Positions 1-9,717 of a DNA stretch of 64,000 nt are shown here, in pieces. Source of the stretch: Heracleum sosnowskyi (Eukaryota; Streptophyta; Magnoliopsida; Apiales; Apiaceae); assembly GCA_030848705.1 (NCBI GenBank), contig CM061243.1:118506674-118570673 (forward strand), read 5' to 3'. The notes under the pieces are model-generated. The model did not search any database and had not been told where the DNA came from. It was given only the letters and a program-made list of their open reading frames with translations. Both the position numbers and the translations under genes were made by a program. Every line of letters begins with the position of its first letter. Position 1 is the first letter of the stretch.

Positions 1-358
1 CCTGTTCCAACATAAATTTCTTGGCAGCTTTCTCTGTTATGGCTGATAGTGGTCGGGCTTCCACCCACTTCGTCATATAGTTAATGGCCACTATGTAGTA
101 TTTGGCATGTTTGGTGCTGGTTGGCAGAATTCCCACAATGTCAACGACCCACATGGCAAAAGAGATAGGGTTGAGGACCGATGACATTTCCTCTGGAGGT
201 TGCTTCGGTACAGTGCTGAACAACTGGTATTACTTGCACCTCTTAGAGTAGTCGGCCGCATCTTCCCTTACGGTCGACCAGAAGAATCCCTATTTAAGAA
301 TTTTGAAGGCGAGTGATCGTCCTACTAAATATTCCCCGCATATTCCTTCATGCACCGT
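1..358 (-). pseudogene. integrase N-terminal half of the Tat element, partial
   Basis: The minus-strand translation gives CGEYLVGRSLAFKILK, then GFFWSTVREDAADY (zinc-binding region), PPEEMSSVLNPISF, VDIVGILP and YYIVAINYMTKWVEARPLSA, the start of the DDE catalytic core. Two in-frame stops interrupt it, TAG at 290-292 and TAA at 230-232. The remainder lies to the left of the window. Confidence 0.8.
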
Positions 359-1054
359 TTACAGCACTAACCTTTGATCTTCGGGGCCAAGGCATTTCAG
401 AAGTGGCTGGGTGGCTGAACGCCTGAATAATTGTCCTCCTACCAAGGTGTAGCTGGCCGACCGATATCTCACCTTTTGTGCTTCCTTCTTTTCTAGCGGT
501 GTGGTCCCCTTTTCCAAAAAGGCTCTAATGGGGGTCATCCAGTTAACCCCTTGGCGGATTTCCAAGCATTGTTTCTTGTTAATTGAAGGCAAGCTCACTT
601 CAGTTAGATAGATCGATCCATGCAGGCTCTGGGTTTCGGCCGAAGCTAGCCTGGACAATGCGACTGCCTGGCTATTGTTTTCTCTTGCGACCTGGCTTAA
701 CTCAAATGATTCAAACATGAGTGCATTTTCACGTACCTTGGCAGTGTATGCCTTCGTTCGAGGATCTTTCTGCCCATATTCCCCTGAGAACTGCTTCACT
801 ACGAGCATATAATCGCTGCAGACCCTTATGTGTTTCACTTCTAGGCTTCGTGCCAGAGCTAGGCCCGCCAACAATGCTTCATATTCTGCTTCGTTGCTGG
901 TCAACGAGAATGTGAACCGAATGGCCTGACGAATTTCAAACCCATCGGGGCAAGTCAAGATCATGCCTGCCCCATACTTCGTCTTTGTGACTGACCCGTC
1001 TACAAAAAGCTTCCATTTCCCGGGTGACCGAATGAGTTGTTCTTCGGGTGCCAA
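359..1054 (-). pseudogene. second (archaeal-like) RNase H of the Tat element
   Basis: A 231-codon open frame begins MAPEEQLIRSPGKWKLFVDG. The RNase H core is readable: FVDGS (first Asp), NEAEYEALLAG (Glu), RVCSDYMLVV (Asp). The last motif, usually ADALS, reads AVALSRLAS here, so the fourth acidic residue has become valine. Tat elements acquired this extra RNase H, which sits between the original RNase H and the integrase. The valine change predicts loss of activity even though the frame is open. Confidence 0.85.
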
Positions 1055-1072
1055 GTCCTTCGATCCGGAGAA

Positions 1073-3016
1073 CTAACACTCCACTATGAAATCAGCCAAC
1101 TCTTGTGCTTTTATGGAGGTTCTGGGTATGTATTCCAAGTCATATTCTCCAAGTTCGACTGACCAAACAACAAATCTCCCCAAAGCTTCGGGTCTTTGGA
1201 GTATTTTCTTTAGAGATTGGTCGGTCACCACATGCACGATTCTTCCTTGGAAGTAATGGCGTAGCTTCCTTGAAGCTATAACCAACCCAAAGCGAACTTT
1301 TCTGCGTTTGGGTATCTGGTTTCTGCATCCTTTAGCATGTGTGAGACATAAAATACAAGGTGTTGGTTTTTCCCATGCTATTTAACCAATACAGCCCTCA
1401 ATGTTCCATCGTCCACTACTAAGTAAAGCTGTAGGGTTTTTCTCAGGTCAGGTCTCATTAGAAGCGGGGCTTTGACCAAGTATTCTTTAACCTCCTCAAA
1501 TGTTTTTTGACACTCTGGTCCCCACTCGAAATTTTTGGATCCCCGAAGCACTTCAAAGAACGACAATGCTTTCTCTGCCGATCGAGATATGAATCTCCTT
1601 AGGGCAACTAATCTTCCTGTTAGCTTTTGAATGTCTTGGATTGTCTTCGGCGCATCCATGTCAATCACGACTTTAATTTTTTCTGGATTCGCCTCGATCC
1701 CTCTTGCACTTACCATATAGCCCAAAAACTTGCCACTAGAAACTCCGAATGTACACTTGTTCGAGTTAATCCTCATGTTATTTTTTCTCAGCATTTCGAA
1801 ACATTCCCTGAGGTCTTCTACATGGTATCTAAACATATACTTCACGATCATATCATCAACATAGCACTCCATATTCCGGCCGATAACACTCCATATTCCG
1901 GCCGATCTGTTCCTTGAAAACTTTGTTGATCATTTTCTGGAAGATTGCCCTTGCATTCTTCAGGCCGAAGGGCATTTTGATGTATGCATAGGTGCCCTTT
2001 GGAGTGATGAAGGCTGTCTTTGGAATGTCCTCGACATTCATTGCAATTTGATGATACCCAGAAAAAACATCCAGGAAGTTGAGTATTTGATGTCCCGAAG
2101 TGGCATCTATCAGCTGATCGATGTTGGGTAAAGGGTAATGGTCCTTTGGATAGGCCTTGTTCAGGTCAGTGTAGTCTACCACGTTTGCTAGCCAGTTAGG
2201 ATATTCATTTTCCTCAATAAATTTGGCCTCCAGTAATTTTTCTTCTTCGGCCTGAATTACTTGTTACCTTTCCATGGAAAAGTTTCTTTTCTTCTGTTTG
2301 ACCGGCTTTGCATCGGGATTCACACTGAGACAATGCTTCGCCACCGAAGGGTCTAATCCTGGAATGTCTTCAGGCCCCCAGGTGAACACATCGTGATACT
2401 GTCTGATCACCTCAATAACCTTCCCCTTCAATTCGGGCTCCATATTCTTTCCTATCTGAATCATTTTCTTTGATTGACCGACATACAGTTCTACTTCTTC
2501 AGTTTCTGCAGCCGGTTCAGCTATGGTCTTGGACAAGTCTACCCCAAACTTTTCCACGGCTTGGAAGACAGTTAGGATCGGCCTTCCCAGAATGCCGTTG
2601 TAAGGGCTATCTACTCGCACCACATAAAACTTCGCTTCTTTTTCAACAGTGTAAGGTGTCTTTCCCAACAAGATGGGAAGGGTAATTGTCCCTTCAATCG
2701 AAACGGGCTAGTTTCCGAAGCCATACAGAGGGGCTTCATGATAGGGTTCCAGTTGTTCACCTCCCAAGTTCATCTTACAATATGTCCTATGATAAAGGAT
2801 GTTGACCGGACTACCACCATCCACAAGAACTTTCCATATTTTGTTCTCCCCGATGACAGGGTTGATGATAAGTGGATCTTCGTGCGGCCATATTACATCT
2901 TCATAATCGTCTTCGGTAAAGGCGATAGGTAAAGCTTGTTTGGCTACATTAGCTTGATACAAACTATAGACTTGTCGGGCGTACTTCTTTTTGGCAGTCT
3001 TACTACATCGGTCCAT
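1073..3016 (-). pseudogene. protease, reverse transcriptase and RNase H of the Tat element
   Basis: Protease: VLVDGGSPVNIL at about 2790-2830 is the aspartic protease active-site region, and YNGILGRPIL at about 2590-2615 is its second conserved block. Reverse transcriptase: DYTDLNKAYPKDHYPLP at about 2120-2180 and the catalytic YVDDMIVK at about 1846-1869. RNase H: RKLRHYFQGRIVHVVTDQ and the WSVELGEYDLEYIPR block to 1073. Stops occur just after 2708, near 2264 and between 1378 and 1285. A 22-bp tandem duplication just before YVDD shifts the frame. Nonfunctional in this copy. Confidence 0.85.
1865..1906. repeat. 22-bp tandem duplication inside the RT domain
   Basis: The 20-mer CACTCCATATTCCGGCCGAT occurs at 1865-1884 and again at 1887-1906, a period of 22 bases. 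Because 22 is not a multiple of three, the duplication moves the catalytic YVDD block out of frame with the RT fingers/palm segment. It looks like a replication-slippage or repair product rather than a functional repeat. Confidence 0.9.
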
Positions 3017-3049
3017 GACTGTGCATCCAGAAATTGTTCGGACTTCACC

Positions 3050-4549
3050 TCGTTACTTTTCTTTTTCTTCGGGCTCTTTGTCCTTCCTCTTGTCCTTGGG
3101 AGCCAGTTTGTCACGCAAATCACCGACAAACTCACTGAGCTCTCCTCCCTTAATCATTTTCTTGATCAATTTCTTCAAGTGATAACACTAATCGGTATTG
3201 TGTCCTTTGTCTTTGTGATAGTCACAGTACTTACCTCCGTTCTTCTTGTGATCTGGGGTTTTTAGCCTGGTTGGCCGAACGAAGTCAGACTTTCCTTTTA
3301 TTTCATGGAGAATCTTTGAGATAGGTGCGTTAAGGGGGTGAACACCGTACTATCTCTATCTCGTCTTCTTTCAGCTCCACGGTCAGGTCTAGTGTCTGTG
3401 AGCCTGATCTTAATATCTCCTCGACCGTTTCGGTCGTCCTTCCTTGAACTTTCGTCTCTTCGACTATCTTTATGACCTCCTATAGATTCTAGTTTCCTCC
3501 GGATAGCCTCTCCCATCAAGTATATATCATTTAAAGACTTAGGAGGAACATCATAAAGAGAGGACCGAAGCTTCTTAACTTTAATGGAATCTAGGCCGGC
3601 GGTGAGGAATCCTGCGGCCTTTACCTTGTCCAGATTGGTGACTATTCCCGCTTCTTCCTTAAACCTGGCCAAGTAATCACCCAGCTCTTCATTAGACCTT
3701 TGCCTACAATGGATCAATGCTTCCGTATCCTTCTCCCTCCGGCATAGGTGGGAATAATGCCTCAGAAACTTTCTCTTGAACTGATCGATCGCGGTCTTTG
3801 CGAACGATACCAAATCGTCGTTATTTCCTTCAAGTATGTTTTAAACATCTTGCACAACATAATATTATAGTGTCCCATACCCGTCATCAGCGACTCATAT
3901 TTTTCGCAATGGTCTTCGGGATCACCCTTTCCATTAAACTCATTCATCTTCGGAAATTGTCTCCCGGGGGGCGGTCGATATTGTTCAATTTCCTTGGTTA
4001 CAACTGGTTCATGACTTATTTTCTTCTCCCCAAACATGGCCTTCTCCACTCTCCGAAGCCGACTCCCGACATGGGGATCGTCTTCACCTTCCGATTCTGA
4101 TGACGCTACAAATTTCGTTCGGATCCTTCTATGGTGCGATTCGGAGTCCGTGGACTTGTCTTCATCGTTATGGGGTCGCTTTTCTTTCCGGGTCTCAATC
4201 TCCACCCTCGGAGTTTCGTCTTCTGCAACTGAATCTCTCAAGACCTTCTCCTCCATTTCTATCTCTTATCTCCTAAGCCTAAGGGCTTGTAATTTCAGAA
4301 GATCGGCCTCTCTTTTCTTCGCCTGTATCTGGGCCTCTTTCTCCGCCTGTTCAGTCTCTTTCTGTTTACCTTTTTAGCGGCTTGTTCCTCTCTCCATTTA
4401 AGGAGTATCTCTTTCTGTTCCTCAGGGGTTTGTAAGGGTCCTTCGTCCCCTTCAGAATCAAAATTCAGTATTTGATTCAACGGCAGCGTAACGGTGAAAC
4501 TCCCAGGTCGCAAGGATTCATCGAATCCAGGCGGTCGGTCAGATGACAT
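3050..4549 (-). pseudogene. gag of the Tat element, frameshifted
   Basis: The gag starts at an ATG ending at 4549 (MSSDRPPGF...), 57 bases from the LTR. The frame is lost near 4371-4375, where an A-run (T-run on the plus strand) appears to have lost one base. The other frame then meets a TAA and resumes as a charged segment (3762-4256). A further shift near 3800 leads into the capsid-type retrotransposon gag domain (3298-3813: KTAIDQFKRKF, then EELGDYLARFKEEAG). A Cys/His-rich segment reading CDYHKDKGHNTD follows near 3200 and carries an in-frame TAG at about 3188-3190. Gag normally forms the particle that packages the element's RNA. Confidence 0.8.
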
Positions 4550-4585
4550 GATGACAGTAAGCTTTAATCACAATTAATTCGTACG

Positions 4586-4603
4586 TTTCCACAGACGGCG
4601 CTA
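4586..4603 (-). other. primer binding site region of the Tat element
   Basis: Directly downstream of the LTR (minus strand) lies TAGCGCCGTCTGTGGAAA, which resembles the GGCGCCGTCTGTGG segment seen after the 5' LTR in many plant Tat elements. The priming tRNA was not assigned. Position and family resemblance are the evidence. Confidence 0.55.
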
Positions 4604-4605
4604 AA

Positions 4606-4986
4606 TGTTGGAACAAGTTTTTTGCGGTAGATCGTTCGGTCGGACCTGCAAAGAAGAGAATGCGAGGGATAATCCCCGATTCACCTCCGATGTGAGAATC
4701 AGTTAAACTGATATATTTTAGAGTAAGCGATGGAACATACAAATATTGTAATTAATTGTATGTATGAATTGGATGAATTCTCAAACCTTGTTTTCCTCTT
4801 TTACCAGTATCCCCGATCCTCACGTTCGAAGACGTGGATCACTCTGTCGGAGTCGTGGGTCGTTCATCCGCGGAATGGGTCATCCCCGCTTTGACATAAT
4901 GGGCTGAATGATTAAACTTTCCGCTATTGGACCTCTATGATTGTAATGCTCTTCGATTGGCCCAAGTTACTGATGGGTCTCCAACA
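4606..4986 (-). repeat. 5' LTR of the Tat element (381 bp)
   Basis: On the minus strand the segment opens with TGTTGG and closes with CCAACA, a perfect 6-bp terminal inverted repeat with the canonical TG...CA ends. It is followed at once by a primer-binding-like sequence and then the gag start. The boundaries come from these termini only, since the partner LTR is not in the window. A short open stretch at 4539-4742 lies mostly inside the LTR and is not a gene. Confidence 0.8.
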
Positions 4987-5997
4987 ATAAATAGTGTGAA
5001 ATAGTGATCCTCCATTTGGTTTTTGAATTCAAAATTTCTCTAGAGATGTGATCGTTTTGAAAATCACGCATTTCGTTCGAAAAATGAAATCGATTGACTT
5101 GGGAAAAATTAAACTTCTTAATTTTTGAACTAGTACTCCCGTATTTAAAGTTAAATGTTGATGGGTTTTTATTTTGAAGTATATTTCTATTTTTTTTTGT
5201 AGGAGTTTATGTTTGTGGCCTTGTTAAGGTTTGGAGAGGGACTATTTGTTTTAATCAGTTATGAAGATATCTGGCATTATGAAGCCTTTTGGGTTCTGGG
5301 TTTTTGTTGCGTATGCTTGGTGCACCAAGCACTGATGTTACACACACAAATATTTTGGTACTTGCACTATTTTGAATCATAACTTGGATTACTAGATGTT
5401 ACATGGTAATTATGTGACACTTTAATTCCCGAGCTTCGATTTTGTGACATGTTTTTCGACATTTTGATTGTTCGAAGGCATCATGATATGTTCCAGTTGT
5501 TACAAAACTAATTCCCTTGTGGTCTAACAGTTTTACTCTACCATAGTCTTAATTTTCATGCAGCACATGAGTTATATTGAATCTAGTGATCTTGTATTAC
5601 TATTAATTCAAGGTTTTTTATTGTTTAAAATTCATTAGATTACTTGTGAAGTACAACTTATTGTGTGTGAAACTTGATATATTAAGATAAATTACAAAAT
5701 TAGGATTTAAAAAAGATGTACAAGCTGAATATTACAAGTAATGACAACATAATAGAGCAAAAATCAAAGACAGCAGATGGACTCTTGTTCGTGTCAATGT
5801 GCTCACGAGAGCCCTTGGGCAATTTGGCTTGCCTGATGAAAGAATGGGAGCGAGGTACTCTACTTCAATTAATAGTTTTCACGATCGTCTTCAAAGTTCT
5901 CTACAGGCTTTGTTGCACATGATGTCTGGTATTATTTATGTACAACTTCTCATATGTCAAAGCCAAATTACATAGTTGCTTTGAAATGTCAGTTTTA
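4987..5997. other. gap between the Tat LTR and the beta-galactosidase gene; no supported gene
   Basis: AT-rich sequence with no motif I recognise. It probably includes the 3' untranslated region of the minus-strand beta-galactosidase gene. A run of nine T (5190-5198), which would be A on the coding strand, is the only hint of a poly-A remnant and is weak. An open stretch on the plus strand at about 5772-5971 reads protein-like (RVNVLTRALGQFGLPDERMG) but has no start and no family I can name. Confidence 0.5.
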
Positions 5998-8508
5998 TCA
6001 GCTGCAGATCACTTCCACAGAAAGTTTCTTTTCGATATTAGGACATGGATCTCCTCCAAACACCTCAGGTGCTACAATCACTGAACATGCACTTTTACCA
6101 ATGCAATTCCTCTCAAAAGCATCATAGGAATTCTGTGCATGACAGCTACCCTTTAGAAAGCTTCCGCAAGCACCTCCGGGTGTTCCAAAACTGGCAAATT
6201 TAATCGACGTGATTTTCTGACCAGGTGCGCACATGAGGTGGGCTTTTGGTTTGAAGAGTTGATTGACTTTACTGGAGTTCTGCATTTGCATATTCATTAG
6301 GGTTGGTTGCCCCTCATCAATATCAGCACACACACTTGCTATTTCTCTCTTCATTAAAAAGATCCCAAATGGAATGCCTCCCGATTCTTCAAATACAACC
6401 AACAAATTTCCTGTTGGCTTCAACCAAGAACGTGGTACGTGATACCATTTTTGGGAAGCCTCACCACAATTACTTAGGCACTTCTTCTCGTCGTACCAAC
6501 CAGCATAGCTACAACCACCACAAGTACCAGAAGCTTTGTTTGCAGGCCAGTGGCGCCCAATGCTTCGACCATTTATCCAAATTTGGCCTTTACCCATCGT
6601 GTTCATATCTAAAGCAAGAGGTTGGTCTCCATCTGGAGCATCAAAAGTCGTCTTGTACCACATTAGAGGTTGGTCTTGAGCTACCAAAGAACCCCCAGCC
6701 CACGCTATAGTTGGACTTCCACCTAGTGAGTGAAGTCTTAGGGCTTCTCCATTAAGACCCACCTTGTAAGACCAGTTCTGCCGTGTTAAGTCTCTTATGC
6801 CTTCATTAAGCCCATAGAGTGTAACTGGTCCTAAAATTCCAGCCTTCCGTGTCTCGAAACGTGGACCAATGTTAGGAAGCCCAACAACAGTGCTTAACAA
6901 CGAGATCTTGTTGACCCCAGGTCTCAGAATTACCCCACTACTAAAATTAATTTTCGGGTTTTCCATGTTTCCGTAGACAATTCCTGTTAGTTGATCGTTA
7001 ATAAAAACATGCAAAGCATGCCCAGCAGAAGCGACTGTTAAAACAGGCAAATCACTACCTCTCAAAAATCCTTCATCAGAGTCGATCCTGACATCGGTCA
7101 TGTACCACAAGTAATCAGAAACATCTCTAGTGATATTTATTTGTTCCAGCAACCCAGCTGCTGTAAATGTATTGTCTTCATTAGATGTTGCCTCATCATT
7201 GTATGACTGCCAAGCCAACGGTCTACCGACAGGAGTCATCTTCATTTGTGCACTTTGTGCACTTATCATTGCTGTGTTAAAAACAACATTCTTGCAGTCT
7301 GGGAGGATGCTGATAGACCAAGGAGGTAAGTTGTAATGCATACCATTAAAAGCCACTTTAGCAAAAGAGTTTTTGTCGTAATTTGCTAGGAATGCAGCAC
7401 AAGCTCCTGATGTGGAGTTGAAGACACTGGCCTCGTGATATTTTCCAAGTGGTGTTCTAACGGGATCTTCAGACACTAAAGCTGGCTCACACAACTTTAT
7501 TGCTCTATGCAGATGTTTTAGATGACCCCATTTAGGTTGCCTTAGTAAGCCAAATTCATCAAGAGGAGCATCATAGTCATAACTAGTAGCAATAAGACCA
7601 CCAGCTGTCCTACCAAAGTTCGTTCCTCCATGGTACATGTAATAATTAATGAAGGATCCACCCTTCAGTATAAACCTTGCAACTGAGAATGCCAAGTCTT
7701 CAGCTGGACGGTAAGGAACTGCTCCTCCGAAACTAGTAAACCAGCCGGTCCAGTTTTCAGTCCACATCTTTGGTTTATATTCCTTGTTAGGAGAGAAGTA
7801 GTCACAGTAGAAACCATTGCAAGCATTGATGATGGGATCAGGAGCATCGTCTTGTTTGCACATAACCCACGGAACTCCTGTATCAAGACCAACTGCCATC
7901 TGTGCTGTCCAATTAGTATAAGCTACAGCAGGAGCACCAAGTTCATATTCCATGGGTCCATATTCATTCTCAATCTGAGACATTATTATTGGACCGCCCT
8001 GAGTCTCGTATAACCCTTCCTCTTTCATCATATTTACTATCTTCGTCGTGAACTTCTGCATAGCATCCTTGAAAGGTCCGTTATCTGTTCTGAAACTGAT
8101 CCCTGGAACAAATTTCAACCAAACAGGAAATCCGCCAAAGTTCCACTCAGCACAAGCATAAGGTCCAATTCTGAGATGAACATAAAGACCTGCTTGCTGC
8201 ACTATCTTTATAAACTTTACCAAATCATATCTTCCCTCGAAATAATATCGGTCAGGTTCGGGTTCATGTCCATTCCAGAAAACATAGGTCTGGATCACAT
8301 CTACACCCCCTGCTTTCGCCTTTGCGATAAGATCTGGCCACATCTCAGGAGTGCTTCTTGGATAATGAATGGATCCAGAGATAAGAATTCTTCTTGTACC
8401 ATTAACAACAATAGCTTTATGATCATAAGAAACAGAAGCTGTACTAAAACAAAACCATAAGCTCAATATCACCAGCAACAGCTTCCACATTGAAATCTTC
8501 AACCCCAT
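5998..8508 (-). CDS. BGAL: beta-galactosidase (GH35) with C-terminal lectin domain, intronless
   Basis: An uninterrupted 836-residue protein. It hydrolyses terminal beta-galactosyl residues, and plant members act mainly in the cell wall on pectic and arabinogalactan side chains. Residues 1 to about 25 form a signal peptide (KLLLVILSLWFCF core). The GH35 catalytic domain follows, with GGPIIMSQIENEYGP holding the acid/base Glu182 and MWTENWTGWF holding the nucleophile Glu251. Jelly-roll domains come next, then a galactose-binding (SUEL-type) lectin domain in about the last 85 residues (LMCAPGQKITSIKF to SVEVICS). I chose the ATG ending at 8508 (MGLKISMWK) because it sits directly before the signal peptide; the frame is open 39 codons further upstream. 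Length and lectin domain fit subfamily a1 (BGAL1/BGAL3-like). Those genes normally have many introns, so this looks like an intact retrocopy. Confidence 0.95.
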   Translation of the reverse strand: MGLKISMWKLLLVILSLWFCFSTASVSYDHKAIVVNGTRRILISGSIHYPRSTPEMWPDLIAKAKAGGVDVIQTYVFWNGHEPEPDRYYFEGRYDLVKFIKIVQQAGLYVHLRIGPYACAEWNFGGFPVWLKFVPGISFRTDNGPFKDAMQKFTTKIVNMMKEEGLYETQGGPIIMSQIENEYGPMEYELGAPAVAYTNWTAQMAVGLDTGVPWVMCKQDDAPDPIINACNGFYCDYFSPNKEYKPKMWTENWTGWFTSFGGAVPYRPAEDLAFSVARFILKGGSFINYYMYHGGTNFGRTAGGLIATSYDYDAPLDEFGLLRQPKWGHLKHLHRAIKLCEPALVSEDPVRTPLGKYHEASVFNSTSGACAAFLANYDKNSFAKVAFNGMHYNLPPWSISILPDCKNVVFNTAMISAQSAQMKMTPVGRPLAWQSYNDEATSNEDNTFTAAGLLEQINITRDVSDYLWYMTDVRIDSDEGFLRGSDLPVLTVASAGHALHVFINDQLTGIVYGNMENPKINFSSGVILRPGVNKISLLSTVVGLPNIGPRFETRKAGILGPVTLYGLNEGIRDLTRQNWSYKVGLNGEALRLHSLGGSPTIAWAGGSLVAQDQPLMWYKTTFDAPDGDQPLALDMNTMGKGQIWINGRSIGRHWPANKASGTCGGCSYAGWYDEKKCLSNCGEASQKWYHVPRSWLKPTGNLLVVFEESGGIPFGIFLMKREIASVCADIDEGQPTLMNMQMQNSSKVNQLFKPKAHLMCAPGQKITSIKFASFGTPGGACGSFLKGSCHAQNSYDAFERNCIGKSACSVIVAPEVFGGDPCPNIEKKLSVEVICS

Positions 8509-8677
8509 TACTACAATATTCAAGATTTTTGCTTTCTTGAAATTAAAAGGAACAGCAGTAGCTAAGACAAAAAAAAAAAAGGCGCGCGGCAAGTAGTTTA
8601 GCAAAGAAAAACGGAGGAGCAGCAACTATAAGTTGTATACAAAGATTGGCGCAGAAATGGTTCAGGGAGGCAAAAGC

Positions 8678-8688
8678 TATATTTAAAG
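8678..8688 (-). promoter_or_regulatory. TATA-like element upstream of the beta-galactosidase gene
   Basis: On the minus strand TTTAAATATAG lies about 170 bases upstream of the chosen ATG, leaving room for a 5' untranslated region of roughly 140 bases. It is a loose match to the plant TATA consensus and is supported by position only. Confidence 0.3.
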
Positions 8689-9013
8689 GCCTCATCAATA
8701 TTTTCGAATCATAATCGAGAACAAAAATAATTACTATTCATAAATATTCAAATCATAGTCTAAAACGGAAACGTGATTATTATCTTAACTATTCGAATCG
8801 TAATCTATTTTGAAAATAATAACGGTCTTCCCTTATTTTAGATAAAAGAATCCTTTTGCAATTAATATTTTATTCACCTACATTATCATAGTTAAGAGCT
8901 AATTTGTTACTATTAGTTATTTGAGTTTTCCCTATTTTTTGAGTAGAAATCTATACTCTTTATTACTAGATACCGTTCATTATTTATAATTTTATTATAA
9001 GATATTAAAATTA
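8689..9013. other. AT-rich intergenic sequence
   Basis: No open frame, repeat or RNA gene is recognisable. It is probably upstream DNA of the beta-galactosidase gene. Confidence 0.5.
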
Positions 9014-9565
9014 TTGTAACGTAATAATAACCTAAAGGGTCACACACAAAGAACGTTTTAAACAAAGTTTTATTTAAATTTCGAATTTAAATGAATTATT
9101 ATTATTATATTGAATTATTGAATTAATTAAATAAGACTTGATTAATTATATAATAATTCGAATATAATAAAAAATATTACTAATAATCAGATTGGGTTTT
9201 GGAAGCCCAATCAGATTAGGTATAGGCCCAAAACCTCTCTCCATATAAATACATTAAGATGTATTATTTTAGGGTTAATGATCTGAACTCGTTTTTAGAA
9301 AAACCCTAAGCTGCTATACATCAAGGAGAGGCTAGAGAGAGAGAGAGATATTTGAGGCTGCTTCTTGGCTAGTACCAATCTCCGTTGGTTGTTGGACAAT
9401 CGGACGTTCGTGTGGATACCTCTAGCGCGTAGATCGTTCAAGGCGGGATACGTGGTGATCAAACAAACAAGGACCTCCATATGTTTTACTTAGTAAAGCT
9501 TCAAAAAGGTAAACTTATGCTAATCCACGAATTAAATATCGTTTTTCGCATGGATCCTGCCCTAC
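9014..9565 (+). repeat. LTR-like fragment of a copia-type element
   Basis: The segment has the look of a copia LTR: CTAAAGGGTCACACAC near the start, a TATA-like CATATAAATACA at 9243-9254, an AAACCCTAA-type leader, a GAGAGAGAGA tract, and a segment near its end reading GTTCGTGTGGATACCTC. I see no partner copy and no target duplication, so the boundaries are approximate. It directly precedes a gag fragment of another element. Resemblance is from memory of similar plant LTRs. Confidence 0.4.
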
Positions 9566-9570
9566 CATGT

Positions 9571-9712
9571 AGAACACAAGTCTTCATCCATAAGAGAAAG
9601 AATAGATTTTACCAAGATGTCACTAGAGATGATCTATGCCAAGTTTAAGACTTATGAGATGGAACAAGAACATAGAGTAATTATCTATGGTCCGGGACAG
9701 TGGAAAACAAAA
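9571..9712 (+). pseudogene. gag fragment of element D, left of the solo LTR
   Basis: In frame the sequence reads KMSLEMIYAKFKTYEMEQEH followed by RVIIYGPG, the conserved end of the copia gag domain. The same frame resumes at 10735 beyond the solo LTR as ALARSDALVVDEP. The N-terminal gag domain is missing, replaced on the left by the LTR-like fragment. Confidence 0.75.
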
Positions 9713-9717
9713 GTACT
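9713..9717. repeat. target site duplication GTACT (left)
   Basis: GTACT directly precedes the TGTTAG terminus of the solo LTR and is repeated at 10730-10734 directly after its TAACA end. Confidence 0.9.

Larger units (their letters stand above)
1..4986 (-). mobile_element. Ty3/gypsy retrotransposon, Tat lineage, 5' part, decayed
   Basis: Reading leftward on the minus strand, the order is LTR, primer binding site, gag, protease, reverse transcriptase, RNase H, a second RNase H, then integrase, which runs off the window. The second RNase H between the first one and the integrase is the known hallmark of the plant Tat lineage. No chromodomain region is visible because the 3' end is missing. The coding region is broken by at least eight stops or frameshifts, so this copy cannot be autonomous. 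The other LTR lies outside the window, so no target duplication can be checked. Confidence 0.9.

Noticed and set aside
4539..4742. 67-codon minus-strand ORF in the Tat LTR
   Set aside because: Lies almost wholly in the LTR across the predicted leader; chance frame.
5716..5922. 68-codon plus-strand ORF near the beta-galactosidase gene
   Set aside because: Composition is not protein-like and a different frame of the same stretch reads better; no start context or family.
6303..6710. 135-codon ORF opposite the beta-galactosidase gene
   Set aside because: Shadow of the conserved coding strand; no independent support.
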